Positions 1 to 7,721 are shown, counted from the stretch's first letter. The stretch is 14,737 bases of DNA from Bacteriovoracaceae bacterium UBA2394 (GCA_002343335.1 DDSI01000165.1:4359-19095), one strand, 5' to 3'. Translations and numbers: made by a program. The notes: generated by a model from the sequence alone, not told the origin.

Positions 1-2
1 GA

Positions 3-191
3 GCAGCCTTACTTGCCGGAGTGACCTCGAAAGTGTGGAGAAATTTGGAAGAGGGGACCGAGCTGACGATCAAGATAGCTCAGAAACGTCTTCCTTCAGC
101 CAAATTGAAAAATCTTTACCAATCCAAGTTTGCAAAGTACCAATCCCTCTACCCAGCGCTCAAAGAGCTTTGGTCTTCGGAGGGAATATGA
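3..191 (+). CDS. FGGY-family carbohydrate kinase, C-terminal end (partial)
   Basis: This is the 3' end of a gene that begins before the window; 62 codons are visible, ending in TGA at 189-191. The reading frame opens with AALLAGV and later carries a Y-x7-Y-x3-LYPALK pattern. I recognise these as the C-terminal helical end of FGGY sugar kinases such as xylulokinase, where a Gly/Ala-rich helix near the ATP site is followed by a P-x5-Y-x7-Y-x3-Y tail. The family phosphorylates sugars or polyols with ATP in the cytoplasm. The substrate cannot be told from this fragment. The stop codon overlaps the next start as ATGA (188-191), so the two genes are translationally coupled. The family call rests on pattern recall only. 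Confidence 0.72.
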   Translation, partial: AALLAGVTSKVWRNLEEGTELTIKIAQKRLPSAKLKNLYQSKFAKYQSLYPALKELWSSEGI

Positions 192-898
192 AGATTTTAT
201 TTTGCGGAATCTTGATTGGGATTTTAGGTATGTCCGGTGAAACTCGACTTGTGGACGACGGCCATTCCTTGATTCGCGTCGTTGAAATTCCTGCGGAACA
301 AAATTTATTGGAGTCGGCTGTCGTAGAAAATTTTCCTCCTCTCCAAAAATTTCGGGAGGATGTCTCGGCTAAAACATTGACTGATCCTTTTTATTTGCTC
401 CGTCGTCAGCGAGTTCTCTTTGAAACAAAGTTTAAAAATGAAGTTCCGGTTTTTGATGCGGTCCTCGATGAAAAATTGGGTACGATCGTTCCGATGCGAA
501 ATTTGGAGGCACAGCTTCTTGAGGCTCTCTTTCAGTTTTCAGAGGTCCCTAGTGAGTTTCAGGCATTTATCCTAAGAAAGAAAGATAGCTATCGAATCTA
601 TTGGCTCGGAAGCAATCGCGAGTTAACTCCCCCGAGGACCGAGAATGTTTTAGCATCCCTTTTGAAGGATGTGATGCAAGAGGGTTGGACTTTTTTTTCA
701 CATCTCCACAATCATCCATTTATTTTTGATAATCCTTTCAACGATATCGCGGGCACTTTGATTCCGAGTGGAAGTGACCGGACTCATATGAAAAATCTTC
801 AAAAGGATCACGGCCTGCCCCTGCCCGAAGAGATGTGGATCACTAATGGTTTTCATACCATCGTGATGTCTCGGGAAGAAATTCAACAGCTACGTTAG
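188..898 (+). CDS. Exported protein with JAMM/MPN-like metal-binding pattern
   Basis: This encodes 236 aa. The ATG at 188 is preferred over in-frame codons further upstream for three reasons: GGAGG lies at 179-183, it forms an ATGA overlap with the kinase stop, and it gives a hydrophobic leader (MKILFCGILIGILG) typical of a Sec signal peptide. The C-terminal third contains H172-L-H174-N-H176-P and then P193-S-G-S-D197. The order HxHP...SxxD is that of JAMM/MPN+ zinc proteases (also RadC, HNHPSG...PSxxD). The gap between the last His and the Ser is about 10 residues longer than usual, which implies a loop insertion. A matching upstream catalytic Glu is not certain; Glu119 and Glu123 are candidates. 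After the motif come ITNGFHTIVM and a short acidic tail. The function is unknown; a periplasmic metal-dependent hydrolase is an inference. The stop overlaps the stop of the convergent gene by 4 nt. Confidence 0.8.
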   Translation: MKILFCGILIGILGMSGETRLVDDGHSLIRVVEIPAEQNLLESAVVENFPPLQKFREDVSAKTLTDPFYLLRRQRVLFETKFKNEVPVFDAVLDEKLGTIVPMRNLEAQLLEALFQFSEVPSEFQAFILRKKDSYRIYWLGSNRELTPPRTENVLASLLKDVMQEGWTFFSHLHNHPFIFDNPFNDIAGTLIPSGSDRTHMKNLQKDHGLPLPEEMWITNGFHTIVMSREEIQQLR

Positions 899-3246
899 AA
901 GCGCTCAACATCCATGTCGAAGTAATCGACGGTGAGCCGACGCAGCGAGGTCACATTGTAAGCGAGTAGCTTCAATTCCAAAATCGCGGTGGTAAGTTCT
1001 TTATTGTATTCTTCGGGATCCATGTCAGCGATTTTGTCCATGGCTTCTCCATGTCGACCTTTTAAACTCAGGTAGCGCGCCTGAAAGAGGCGAATGATTT
1101 GGCGATGATACTTTGAAGGATTTTTGGTATCCGCACGGTTGAAATTTTCAAAAGCCTCCTCAAGAAGATCGCCGCGAATTTTTCCAGCCATCCAGGAATA
1201 TTGAAATCGTGCCATTCCCGCCATGAAGGGATAAATAAAATCGTTAGGTCGCAATTCTTCGGCCATCTCCATCAGTCGGATGGCCTCTTCATATTGCCCG
1301 TATACCGTGATGAGCATCGCGGCTTTTCGATACATCGCGCGCGCGAGAACGAGGTCTTCATCCGCGGTTACGGAATTGCGAAGTTCACTTGGAAGGGAGT
1401 TCTGAAGCATCGATGAGTGCTCATCGTTTGTTGTCCAATGGCCTTCTGAAAGTTGATCGAAATCCAAAGGGTAGAGGCGATACGTTCCATGAATCGAATT
1501 GGCAAAGTTCTTAGGTGGTTTGGCGATATAAAACGCCTTCGCGTCCGGGACAACGATGAGCGACTGCACATTGTTCATTCGACCCACGGACCCCACACTT
1601 GTGGAGGGGATGAGTTTTTGAAATTCCTCACTCCAAGTAAGTGTGCTGGAAAGCATGTCTACGATCTTTTCCAATGTAAAATGCGGACCATTTTGCTCCA
1701 TTTGGTGCTCGAGCGTTTTAGTGCGAAGAAGAGAATCGGCTACGAAAAGATAGGACTTGGAATAGGCCTTTTTCTTCATGACCTCGGCTTCCGCAGTATT
1801 GGTCGCGATATTCTTCCACTCGGAAAAATTGCTCACGGTAAAGCTTCGAGCTCCCAGGTCAACCATCTTAGTTTGTCTTTCCTCCGCAGAATGTAGAATC
1901 ACGCGCCAAGTCGCTACATGTTTGGTCTTCCTCAAAATCTCAATTGCATCGCTGAGATTATGGGCTCGGCGCATAATACGCTCGAGCGTTAAAAGAATAG
2001 GCGTTCCATAGTTTCTTACGTCGTCCACTGTGAGTTGATGAAGGGATACAAAAATTCCTTTTTCGTTTACCCCAGTGATTACTCCTAGGGGCATGCCAAG
2101 CGTGGTAAAACTTAGATATCGAAGGTCATTCTTCTCCTCGGTATCCACAAAATAAATCGCCGCTTGTCGATCGAACAGTCCACCACCCTCATAATCTAAA
2201 TTCCTCGCCATCACGGAACCATAGTCCGACTCCGCGCGAAAGGTAGTACAACCCAAAGTGGGGAGAGATCCAAATGCACCGATGAGATTGGAAAGGCCGA
2301 GCGATGTTTTTGCCAATGCATATTGCGCCACATCGGGGAGAACGAGTGCGTTCAAAGCTTTCTTATAGGAATACTGCGCACCGGCGGAAAACGACTCGAC
2401 TAACTTTCGAAAGTCCTCCGGAGTGTTATTTCGCATCGGAGCAAAGTGAAAGATTTCCACATAGGCGTTCATGATCGGCTTCAAAAAGGGAAAGGTTCTC
2501 GAGAGAGGACTCTGTTCGATGGCATGATGAAGCCGATCGGAAAAATAAGGCAGTGCCGTATCCGCTTTTATTTCTCGTATGAGTCGGCCGTGCTCATAGG
2601 AGCTCTGATTGCGAGGGCCCTTCAAACTCACTAACCAAACCCCATCTTGAGAGCGACGAAGAGTTGATTTCCCAATGGAGAAAATTTGAGAACCATCGGA
2701 AGCAATGGTCTTCGTGAGAGATTCCCTTTCGCGTCCCTCAAATTTTTTAGAAAAGCTATTGTCAGGAAAATCAGACATTGCCGAGCTTTTCCTTAATTTT
2801 TCGTAAGACTCAGGTTCCGAAGCTGTTTTGCGCCACCAATCCGTATTTTTGTAAAATGCTCGAACAAAGGAATTGGGCGATTTTTCTCCGAGCTCGTTGG
2901 GATCGAGAGAATGAATGAGCGCCTGAACCTCCTCAAAACTTGTGGGGACATAGAACAAGTCGCCTGACTGTCGAAGGACCACCCAAACGGCATCTTCAAA
3001 CATCTCTCCGATACCAGGACGCGTTTGCACTTTCGCAACAACATAGTGAAGCCGAGAAGAAAAGGAATGAGACACCATGGTCTTCTGGCGTACTCGCTCT
3101 GTCCGAATCATGTAGGGAGTAAGAATAGGCTCCAGCTCATTCATCAATTGATCGAGCTGTGCGGCTTGATCGGGTGACGGCGGATTCTCCAAAGGTACTG
3201 TGGCAACTAAAAGACTCATGGCTAAGAAAGAAATGGACGAAATCAT
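895..3246 (-). CDS. Exported C45-type Ntn hydrolase (acyl-CoA:6-APA acyltransferase-like) with extra N- and C-terminal regions
   Basis: This encodes 783 aa from an ATG at 3246, with AGAGGGG just upstream. Residues 1-18 form a signal peptide. About 190 residues follow that I do not recognise. A C45 core starts near YEHGRLI (about residue 215), which resembles the (E)xGxxhG entry motif of this family. The predicted nucleophile is Cys333 in LGCTTF, the Gly-Cys site where C45 precursors self-cleave. ARNLDY (347-352) and GVITGVNEKGI downstream match the family's N-terminal-nucleophile core. Residues 627-750 are helical with TPR-like spacing (YEEAIRLMEMAEELRPND). Known members are fungal isopenicillin N acyltransferase and bacterial choloylglycine-like amidases, so amide hydrolysis or acyl transfer in the periplasm is likely. 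The substrate is unknown. At 783 aa it is about twice the usual length. It is the last gene of the minus-strand run, 76 nt after the phosphatase. Confidence 0.82.
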   Translation of the reverse strand: MISSISFLAMSLLVATVPLENPPSPDQAAQLDQLMNELEPILTPYMIRTERVRQKTMVSHSFSSRLHYVVAKVQTRPGIGEMFEDAVWVVLRQSGDLFYVPTSFEEVQALIHSLDPNELGEKSPNSFVRAFYKNTDWWRKTASEPESYEKLRKSSAMSDFPDNSFSKKFEGRERESLTKTIASDGSQIFSIGKSTLRRSQDGVWLVSLKGPRNQSSYEHGRLIREIKADTALPYFSDRLHHAIEQSPLSRTFPFLKPIMNAYVEIFHFAPMRNNTPEDFRKLVESFSAGAQYSYKKALNALVLPDVAQYALAKTSLGLSNLIGAFGSLPTLGCTTFRAESDYGSVMARNLDYEGGGLFDRQAAIYFVDTEEKNDLRYLSFTTLGMPLGVITGVNEKGIFVSLHQLTVDDVRNYGTPILLTLERIMRRAHNLSDAIEILRKTKHVATWRVILHSAEERQTKMVDLGARSFTVSNFSEWKNIATNTAEAEVMKKKAYSKSYLFVADSLLRTKTLEHQMEQNGPHFTLEKIVDMLSSTLTWSEEFQKLIPSTSVGSVGRMNNVQSLIVVPDAKAFYIAKPPKNFANSIHGTYRLYPLDFDQLSEGHWTTNDEHSSMLQNSLPSELRNSVTADEDLVLARAMYRKAAMLITVYGQYEEAIRLMEMAEELRPNDFIYPFMAGMARFQYSWMAGKIRGDLLEEAFENFNRADTKNPSKYHRQIIRLFQARYLSLKGRHGEAMDKIADMDPEEYNKELTTAILELKLLAYNVTSLRRLTVDYFDMDVERF

Positions 3247-3322
3247 TCCCCTCTGAAGGTAAAGGCATGGAGGAAGCGTTGCCGAGCCTTATTTTTGACG
3301 GAGCGCGTTGAAGATTGTCGAA

Positions 3323-4051
3323 TTAGCGTATGCTGGGATCGTAGTGAGGGCTCGACTCGCACGCACCGTAGGCGGTTTCTCTTTCAAAATTACCATCGAG
3401 TTTTACGCATACCTCTCGATTCAAATTCTTCAGACTTAGTTGGCCAGCTTGGATGAGCTCCACCATTTTGGAATAGAGAACGCTGATGTTGGCATGCACT
3501 TCGGCAACCACCCAGTCGGGTTTGATGGGATTTCCATCCGCGTAACCATTTTCGCACATCTCCTTTTGATATGCCTCTTTGGGAGACCATTGCTCATTCA
3601 GAATTCGATAGAGTCCTGCGAGATAGCCCGTGCGATCTTCTCCCACCGTACAGTGAAAGAATAATTTTCGGTCGCTGGAATTCTCAACGGTTCGCATCAG
3701 CTTCAAAGCATCCACGGTTTGTTCACAGGCCTCTGAAAAGCTCTCAATTCCCTTCCATTTGAAGGGGATGACTTCGATGCTTTCTGTGGGAAAGCCATTT
3801 TGTCTTAAAAGCGCCAGCTCACTTTCGACGGTGTCTTCGCCCTTTGGAGAATCGCGGAAAATAAGAATGTCCGTCACCTTTGCGCCGAGAAGTTCTTGAA
3901 TGTCTTTGTCAGATCGTGGGCGCATGCCTCTAAGAAGTTGCCCTTCAGTATCCACAATGTGCGTGTTGTAGATGCTGATGCCGGGAACGGTGGATTGAAA
4001 CGGCGAAACCAAATCGACGGTTAGAGTGAGCGCTAAAAACAAGTAACTCAT
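3323..4051 (-). CDS. Exported CX5R (dual-specificity/tyrosine-type) phosphatase
   Basis: This encodes 242 aa from an ATG at 4051, with GAGGGG at 4057-4062 as ribosome-binding site. The first ~15 residues are hydrophobic (MSYLFLALTLTVDLV), consistent with a signal peptide or anchor. The catalytic loop is H133-C134-TVGED-R140-TG. Cys134 is the predicted nucleophile, forming a phosphocysteine, and Arg140 binds phosphate. The common bacterial form is HCxxGKDRTG; here Glu138 replaces Lys. Upstream, LLRGMRPRSD and ILIFRDSPKGE resemble the N-terminal part of atypical dual-specificity phosphatases. IPFKWKG lies where the general-acid loop should be, but has no clear Asp. It could act on phosphoprotein, phosphoinositide or inositol phosphate; the sequence does not decide. 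It follows the acetyltransferase by 19 nt in the same direction, so it is probably in the same operon. Confidence 0.85.
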   Translation of the reverse strand: MSYLFLALTLTVDLVSPFQSTVPGISIYNTHIVDTEGQLLRGMRPRSDKDIQELLGAKVTDILIFRDSPKGEDTVESELALLRQNGFPTESIEVIPFKWKGIESFSEACEQTVDALKLMRTVENSSDRKLFFHCTVGEDRTGYLAGLYRILNEQWSPKEAYQKEMCENGYADGNPIKPDWVVAEVHANISVLYSKMVELIQAGQLSLKNLNREVCVKLDGNFERETAYGACESSPHYDPSIR

Positions 4052-4070
4052 GAGATCCCCCTCAGCGAGA

Positions 4071-4679
4071 TTACTTAGTCAATCGCAGGTCGGATCGCAA
4101 GGAAAGTCGCACTGTGGGCGCCTTGGAGCGCAGGCCGAAATCCTCAGGGTATGCTCCAAAAACTTCGTCGTCGATCCAACGCTTTTTGTCGGAGTTGAAG
4201 TAAAACTGTCGACGAGGCCCCTCGCGTTTCATCCCGATGGCCAGAGCTGTTTTCACCGACGCCAGATTTTTTTTATCGGCGCAGGCTTCAATTCGGTGGA
4301 AATGAAGTTTTTGAAAACAAAAACGCAGAAGGGCGATACAGGCCTCCGTACAAAAACCTTGTCTCCAAAAAGGGCGATGAATTTCGTAACCCAAATTCGC
4401 GGATTGAATTCGTAGTCGGATGTGGGTTGCGATATCCAAATAGCCAATGTGTCGCCCGGACTTCTTTTCAAAAATTCCAAATTTATAAAGCAGATCTGCT
4501 TTCCAAGCCGCTCGATAAAATTCCAAATCGCTTTTGAAACTTGAGCGCGAGATTCTTCCACGGTGAAGCCCCTTTCCCGTGAGGTGGCCTTCTTGCCATG
4601 CATGGAAATCAGAGGGTCGATACGGACGAATAATCAATCGTCGCGTGAGGATTCTCGTCTGAGAATAGGAAGGAATCAC
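4071..4679 (-). CDS. GNAT-family N-acetyltransferase, RimJ/RimL type
   Basis: This encodes 202 aa. It transfers acetyl from acetyl-CoA to an amine, often the N-terminus of a ribosomal protein or an amino-acid-like substrate in this subfamily. Evidence is the order LTRRLIIRPYRPSDF near the N-terminus, a substrate-side strand (GYLDIATHIR), the acetyl-CoA loop WRQGFCTEA (residues 105-113), and the closing N-x-x-S...IGMKREG segment (138-154), all typical of RimJ/RimL relatives. No ATG lies in the first 150 codons. I chose GTG at 4679 because it forms a GTGA overlap with the antiporter stop and places the GNAT start at the usual distance. A longer GTG start at 4727 is open but would overlap the antiporter by 52 nt. 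Neither has a strong Shine-Dalgarno sequence, which fits translational coupling. The substrate is unknown. Confidence 0.87.
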   Translation of the reverse strand: MIPSYSQTRILTRRLIIRPYRPSDFHAWQEGHLTGKGLHRGRISRSSFKSDLEFYRAAWKADLLYKFGIFEKKSGRHIGYLDIATHIRLRIQSANLGYEIHRPFWRQGFCTEACIALLRFCFQKLHFHRIEACADKKNLASVKTALAIGMKREGPRRQFYFNSDKKRWIDDEVFGAYPEDFGLRSKAPTVRLSLRSDLRLTK

Positions 4680-6367
4680 TTGGCCCAGGCCCAGTTTCGA
4701 ATGAGATCTCTTCGGCCATAAATCCACAGGATGTCATTCATTTCCACTTTTTCTGTAGATTGAGGATTCAAAATGCGTTTTCCATCACGTTCAATACCAA
4801 GCACGATGCCATGGAGGTGATGAGGAATGTCCATTTCCCGGAGAGTTTTTCCGTAATGCTTGGCATCTCGATTACAGTGAACCCGCTCGATCGAAAATAG
4901 TGCTTCATCGTCAACTTTCAAATCGAATCGCTCAGAGCGCAAATACTTTTCCAATTCGGCAAGTTGTTGATCGGTGCCAAAGACAATGACTCGATCAAAA
5001 GGCATGAGGCGATCGCTGCGAATGGGAGATAAAAGTTTGCGGTCGCCGCGTTCGATGGCCACAATCGAAATGCCGTATTTTTCCCGCAGCTCGATTTCCT
5101 GCAAACTCTTGCCCGAATATTTGAAGTGAGGATGAATTTCGAATTCGGCCAGGTGACCATCCCACAATTTCGGCTCTGCCTTTCGACGGCGAGGTTGCTT
5201 TTGTTTCGAAAAATAGGACGAAGTCTCACCCCAGCGAATCAAGTAGGGTGTAGCGAATGTCGTCACGACGGAAACAGAAACGGCCAGGGCGTAGAGTTCG
5301 GGGCGAATCACGCCAAGGCTGATACCAAGCACTGCGATGACAAATGAAAATTCGCCAATTTGTCCTAGACTCAGCCCGCATTGAATCGACGTCCTTCGAT
5401 CCTGTCCGGAGATAAACGCGCCCAAACCGGAAAAGGCAATTTTTCCTAATATGGTGACCACGGAAAGGAGAATCACAAGGTTCATATGCTCCACTACTAG
5501 ATTCAAATTTACGAGCATACCCACCGAGACAAAGAAAATTGCCGCAAAGAGATCGCGAATTGGACGAAGTAATCGCTCCGCTCTCTCGCCCTCAGCCGTT
5601 TCGCCCATGAGCGCTCCCATCAAGAATGCGCCGAGCGCCGGGGAAAATCCGATGGAGGTGGAGGCCAAAACCAAGAGCAAACATAGACTCAATGAAATCA
5701 CGACTCGGATTTCCTCATTGAGGTAGGGGCGGATCATGCGGAAAAATCTCGGCAGCAAATATACTCCCAGGGGAATCGTAATAGCTAAAAAGGCGAGCAG
5801 CGTGCCGATCTGACTAAGTAAAACCAGTCCCTGGAGTTCGCGCGTGACCGCGATGGTTGACAGCAGAGCGAGAAGAACGACGGCGAACAAATCCTCGACG
5901 AGTAAAATCCCGATAACCAGATTCGCAAAGAGTCGAGTTTTGAGACCCATCTCTTCGAAAGATTTCAAAATAATGGTCGTCGAAGAAATGGCTAAGATGC
6001 CTCCGAGAAAGAGTGCATCCATTGTAGACCAACCTAAAAGTAAACCGATCGCGTAGCCGAGCGCCGTCATCAAGACGACTTCGAACGTCGCTGCTATGAC
6101 GGCGGTCTTTCCGACATCCAACAATTTGCGGAAGCTAAATTCCAATCCGAGCAGAAAGAGCAAAAAGATCACGCCAAGTTCTGCCCATACCTGCACATTG
6201 CTGGATTCTGTCACCGTCGGGATGATCGAGATGTGTGGGCCAACGAGAATGCCGGCAATCAAGTAGCCGAGGACGATGGGCTGACGAATCCAACGGAATA
6301 AAAGCGCAACGGCACTCGCTGCGGCCAGAATCAACGCTAAATCTTGAATGAGCTTTGGTAAATGCAC
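4676..6367 (-). CDS. CPA2-family cation:proton antiporter with two RCK-C domains (KefB/KhtU-like)
   Basis: This encodes 563 aa from GTG at 6367; no strong ribosome-binding site is visible. Residues 1-380 form a polytopic antiporter domain with about 12 hydrophobic segments. Family marks are GYLIAGILVGP near the N-terminus, the ion-site segment LLVEDLFAVVLL (Glu158-Asp159), and GLSLGQIGEFSFVIA (331-345). After a basic linker (QPRRRKAEPK), two RCK-C (TrkA-C) regions occupy about 405-478 and 488-556. Each shows a short beta-strand pattern (YGISIVAIERGD; LHGIVLGIERDG) followed by D-x-[VL]-x-[VI][FY]G. There is no Rossmann NAD-binding RCK-N domain, unlike KefB/KefC. The likely role is K+ or Na+ exchange for H+ across the inner membrane, gated by a ligand on the RCK-C pair. 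It is the first gene of the minus-strand run and is coupled to the acetyltransferase by a 4-nt overlap. Confidence 0.9.
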   Translation of the reverse strand: MHLPKLIQDLALILAAASAVALLFRWIRQPIVLGYLIAGILVGPHISIIPTVTESSNVQVWAELGVIFLLFLLGLEFSFRKLLDVGKTAVIAATFEVVLMTALGYAIGLLLGWSTMDALFLGGILAISSTTIILKSFEEMGLKTRLFANLVIGILLVEDLFAVVLLALLSTIAVTRELQGLVLLSQIGTLLAFLAITIPLGVYLLPRFFRMIRPYLNEEIRVVISLSLCLLLVLASTSIGFSPALGAFLMGALMGETAEGERAERLLRPIRDLFAAIFFVSVGMLVNLNLVVEHMNLVILLSVVTILGKIAFSGLGAFISGQDRRTSIQCGLSLGQIGEFSFVIAVLGISLGVIRPELYALAVSVSVVTTFATPYLIRWGETSSYFSKQKQPRRRKAEPKLWDGHLAEFEIHPHFKYSGKSLQEIELREKYGISIVAIERGDRKLLSPIRSDRLMPFDRVIVFGTDQQLAELEKYLRSERFDLKVDDEALFSIERVHCNRDAKHYGKTLREMDIPHHLHGIVLGIERDGKRILNPQSTEKVEMNDILWIYGRRDLIRNWAWAK

Positions 6368-6385
6368 TTCGTCACTCTAACGAAG
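6367..6385. repeat. Short inverted repeat beside the antiporter start
   Basis: CTTCGT (6367-6372) and ACGAAG (6380-6385) are perfect 6-bp arms with a 7-nt spacer, immediately upstream of and touching the antiporter GTG (6365-6367). On the mRNA the hairpin would sit where a Shine-Dalgarno sequence should be. It may be chance at this length. Confidence 0.35.
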
Positions 6386-6586
6386 CTTTCTTAGTGAGGA
6401 ATCAACTTTTTAGTAGGTTCGACGATTGGGTCGGGGCGGAGGACGGATTGGTGAGACCGTGAACCGCCGGCGCTGTGGGGATTCGGGGACTTCGGGCGCG
6501 GATGTCTTCGCAGCGAGAGGCTGATTGATTTGATTCTCTTTGGCTTTCTCGACTTCGAGATTAACATAGGGAGATCACGATCAGTT
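6368..6586. promoter_or_regulatory. Divergent intergenic region between antiporter operon and proC
   Basis: These 219 nt separate two divergent genes and must hold both promoters. For proC, TTGGCT (6540-6545) and TAACAT (6562-6567) are spaced 16 nt and each match 4 of 6 sigma-70 consensus bases, which is weak. The spacer contains the palindrome TCTCGA-CT-TCGAGA (6547-6560). The minus strand also holds an open frame without a start codon, ending in TAA at 6410-6412 (see findings). I see no convincing promoter for the antiporter. Confidence 0.4.
6547..6560. promoter_or_regulatory. Palindrome upstream of proC, possible operator
   Basis: TCTCGA-CT-TCGAGA is a perfect 6-bp inverted repeat with a 2-nt centre. 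It lies 27 nt before the proC ATG, between a weak -35 and -10 candidate. Such a position would allow repressor binding, but no regulator is known and a 12-base match can arise by chance. Confidence 0.3.
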
Positions 6587-7420
6587 ATGGGGGAGCGTAA
6601 ACACCAATTTAAGGAACAATGCATTGGAGTGCTGGGCGCAGGGCGCTTCGGTCGAGCTTTCCTTGAGGGCGTCGTAAGGACACAGCTTTGTACCCTCGAT
6701 CAACTTTGGGCCTCCGCTCGTAGCGAGAAAAATTTAAAAATGGTCGAGACGATGGGTGTTCGCGCTGTTGCCGATTTCGAGAAATATATCTCCGAAAGTT
6801 CGATTCTGATTCTCTCTGTGAAGCCTGCTCAGATTGAAGAAGTGCTCGAGAAAATTAATTCGATACCTTCATCACATCGAGTGCTTCTCATTTCGGTGGC
6901 CGCCGGCACCTCTTGCTCCAAAATTGAAAATATTTTGAAGTATCCTTGGCCTGTAATTCGCGCCATGCCCAATTCCCCTTGCGGAATTGGTGAGGGAATC
7001 ACCGCTCTTTGCAAAGGATCCCGAGCCACAGATGCGGATTTGAAGATTGCGTCGAAACTTTTTGATACGTTGGGCGCGACGCTTATAACGGAAGAAAAGC
7101 ATTTTGATCTTGTCACCGCGCTCAGTGGAAGTGGACCGGCATATTTTTATTCCGTCATGGAGGCCATGATTGAAGCGGGTGTTGCTGGCGGCATGACGAA
7201 AGAGGATGTGATAAAACTCGTCGCCCAAACGGCGCGAGGGGCGGGCACAATGGTGCTGAATTCTGAGCGCACTCCCGATGATCTCAGGAAAGATGTTGCA
7301 ACTCCTGGTGGGTGCACGATGGCGGCCCTCAAAATTTTAGAATCGAAAGAGCTGAATGATTCCATCATCGAGGCCGTAAGAGAAGCCGCTCGAGTTGCTG
7401 CCAAACTTGGCTCAAAATAA
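6587..7420 (+). CDS. proC: Pyrroline-5-carboxylate reductase
   Basis: ProC catalyses the last step of proline synthesis, reducing 1-pyrroline-5-carboxylate to proline with NAD(P)H in the cytoplasm. From the ATG at 6587 the product is 277 aa, close to the 269 aa of E. coli ProC. The N-terminus has the dinucleotide-binding G17-A-G19-R-F-G22. RAMPN (125-129) and the signature SGSGPAY (180-186) are conserved ProC segments, and the C-terminal VATPGGCTMAAL matches the family's active-site helix. The frame stays open upstream to a TTG at 6530, but the family length and the Rossmann strand position favour 6587. AGGGAG at 6568-6573 is the only Shine-Dalgarno-like run and is rather far (13 nt). It stands alone on the plus strand; its stop is 1 nt from the stop of the convergent gene. 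Confidence 0.96.
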   Translation: MGERKHQFKEQCIGVLGAGRFGRAFLEGVVRTQLCTLDQLWASARSEKNLKMVETMGVRAVADFEKYISESSILILSVKPAQIEEVLEKINSIPSSHRVLLISVAAGTSCSKIENILKYPWPVIRAMPNSPCGIGEGITALCKGSRATDADLKIASKLFDTLGATLITEEKHFDLVTALSGSGPAYFYSVMEAMIEAGVAGGMTKEDVIKLVAQTARGAGTMVLNSERTPDDLRKDVATPGGCTMAALKILESKELNDSIIEAVREAARVAAKLGSK

Positions 7421-7421
7421 C

Positions 7422-7721
7422 TCATTTCAAACGACATCCCGCGTGGGGATCGAACTCCGCGGTCTTTCTTAAAATCCAAAGCATGCTGGCACGAGCTCGT
7501 TTTGCATTATGGTCGATGGTGATACTTGCACTCAGTGAATCTAATTTAGCAAATTCTTCGCATTGCTCGTCCGATCGCTCTACCACGAAGGCACAAGAAC
7601 AGACTTCTTTCGCAATGAAGCCCAGACCTAAAAATAAATCGCCTAAGCCTTTGCCGTGTAAGCTTGAGGGTGTGTTCATCAGAACGAAAGAAAGCGCTAA
7701 TGCACGCAAGAGTAATTTCAT
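7422..7721 (-). CDS. Small exported cysteine-containing protein coupled to the serine hydrolase
   Basis: This encodes 99 aa from ATG at 7721. That start overlaps the serine hydrolase stop as ATGA and has GGAAGG 8 nt upstream; the longer in-frame reading to 7871 lies inside the hydrolase gene and is rejected. Residues 1-23 are a signal peptide (MKLLLRALALSFVLMNTPSS). The mature part has C-S-C, E-Q-C-E-E and a final H-A-G-C-R-L-K. The pattern AK-x-x-CS-x-x-FV-x-x-R ... ITID ... AGCRL resembles, from memory, the N-terminal module that precedes the catalytic domain in some longer beta-lactamase-like serine hydrolases, which ends in a GCTL motif. If so, this is a free-standing partner of the upstream enzyme, perhaps held by disulfides in the periplasm. 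The homology is unverified. Confidence 0.82.
   Translation of the reverse strand: MKLLLRALALSFVLMNTPSSLHGKGLGDLFLGLGFIAKEVCSCAFVVERSDEQCEEFAKLDSLSASITIDHNAKRARASMLWILRKTAEFDPHAGCRLK

Noticed and set aside
35..187. Upstream extension of the exported JAMM-like protein to an in-frame codon at 35
   Set aside because: It overlaps the FGGY kinase frame, lacks family-like sequence and would bury the signal peptide. The ATG at 188 has GGAGG and an ATGA overlap.
1453..1896. 147-codon plus-strand open frame inside the C45 hydrolase gene
   Set aside because: Antisense shadow of a well-supported gene, with no ribosome-binding site or recognisable domain.
6391..6624. 77-codon minus-strand frame between the antiporter and proC
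   Set aside because: It overlaps the proC start, has low-complexity Arg/Pro/Ser composition and no domain. The neighbouring frame in the same region looks more protein-like, though it lacks a start.
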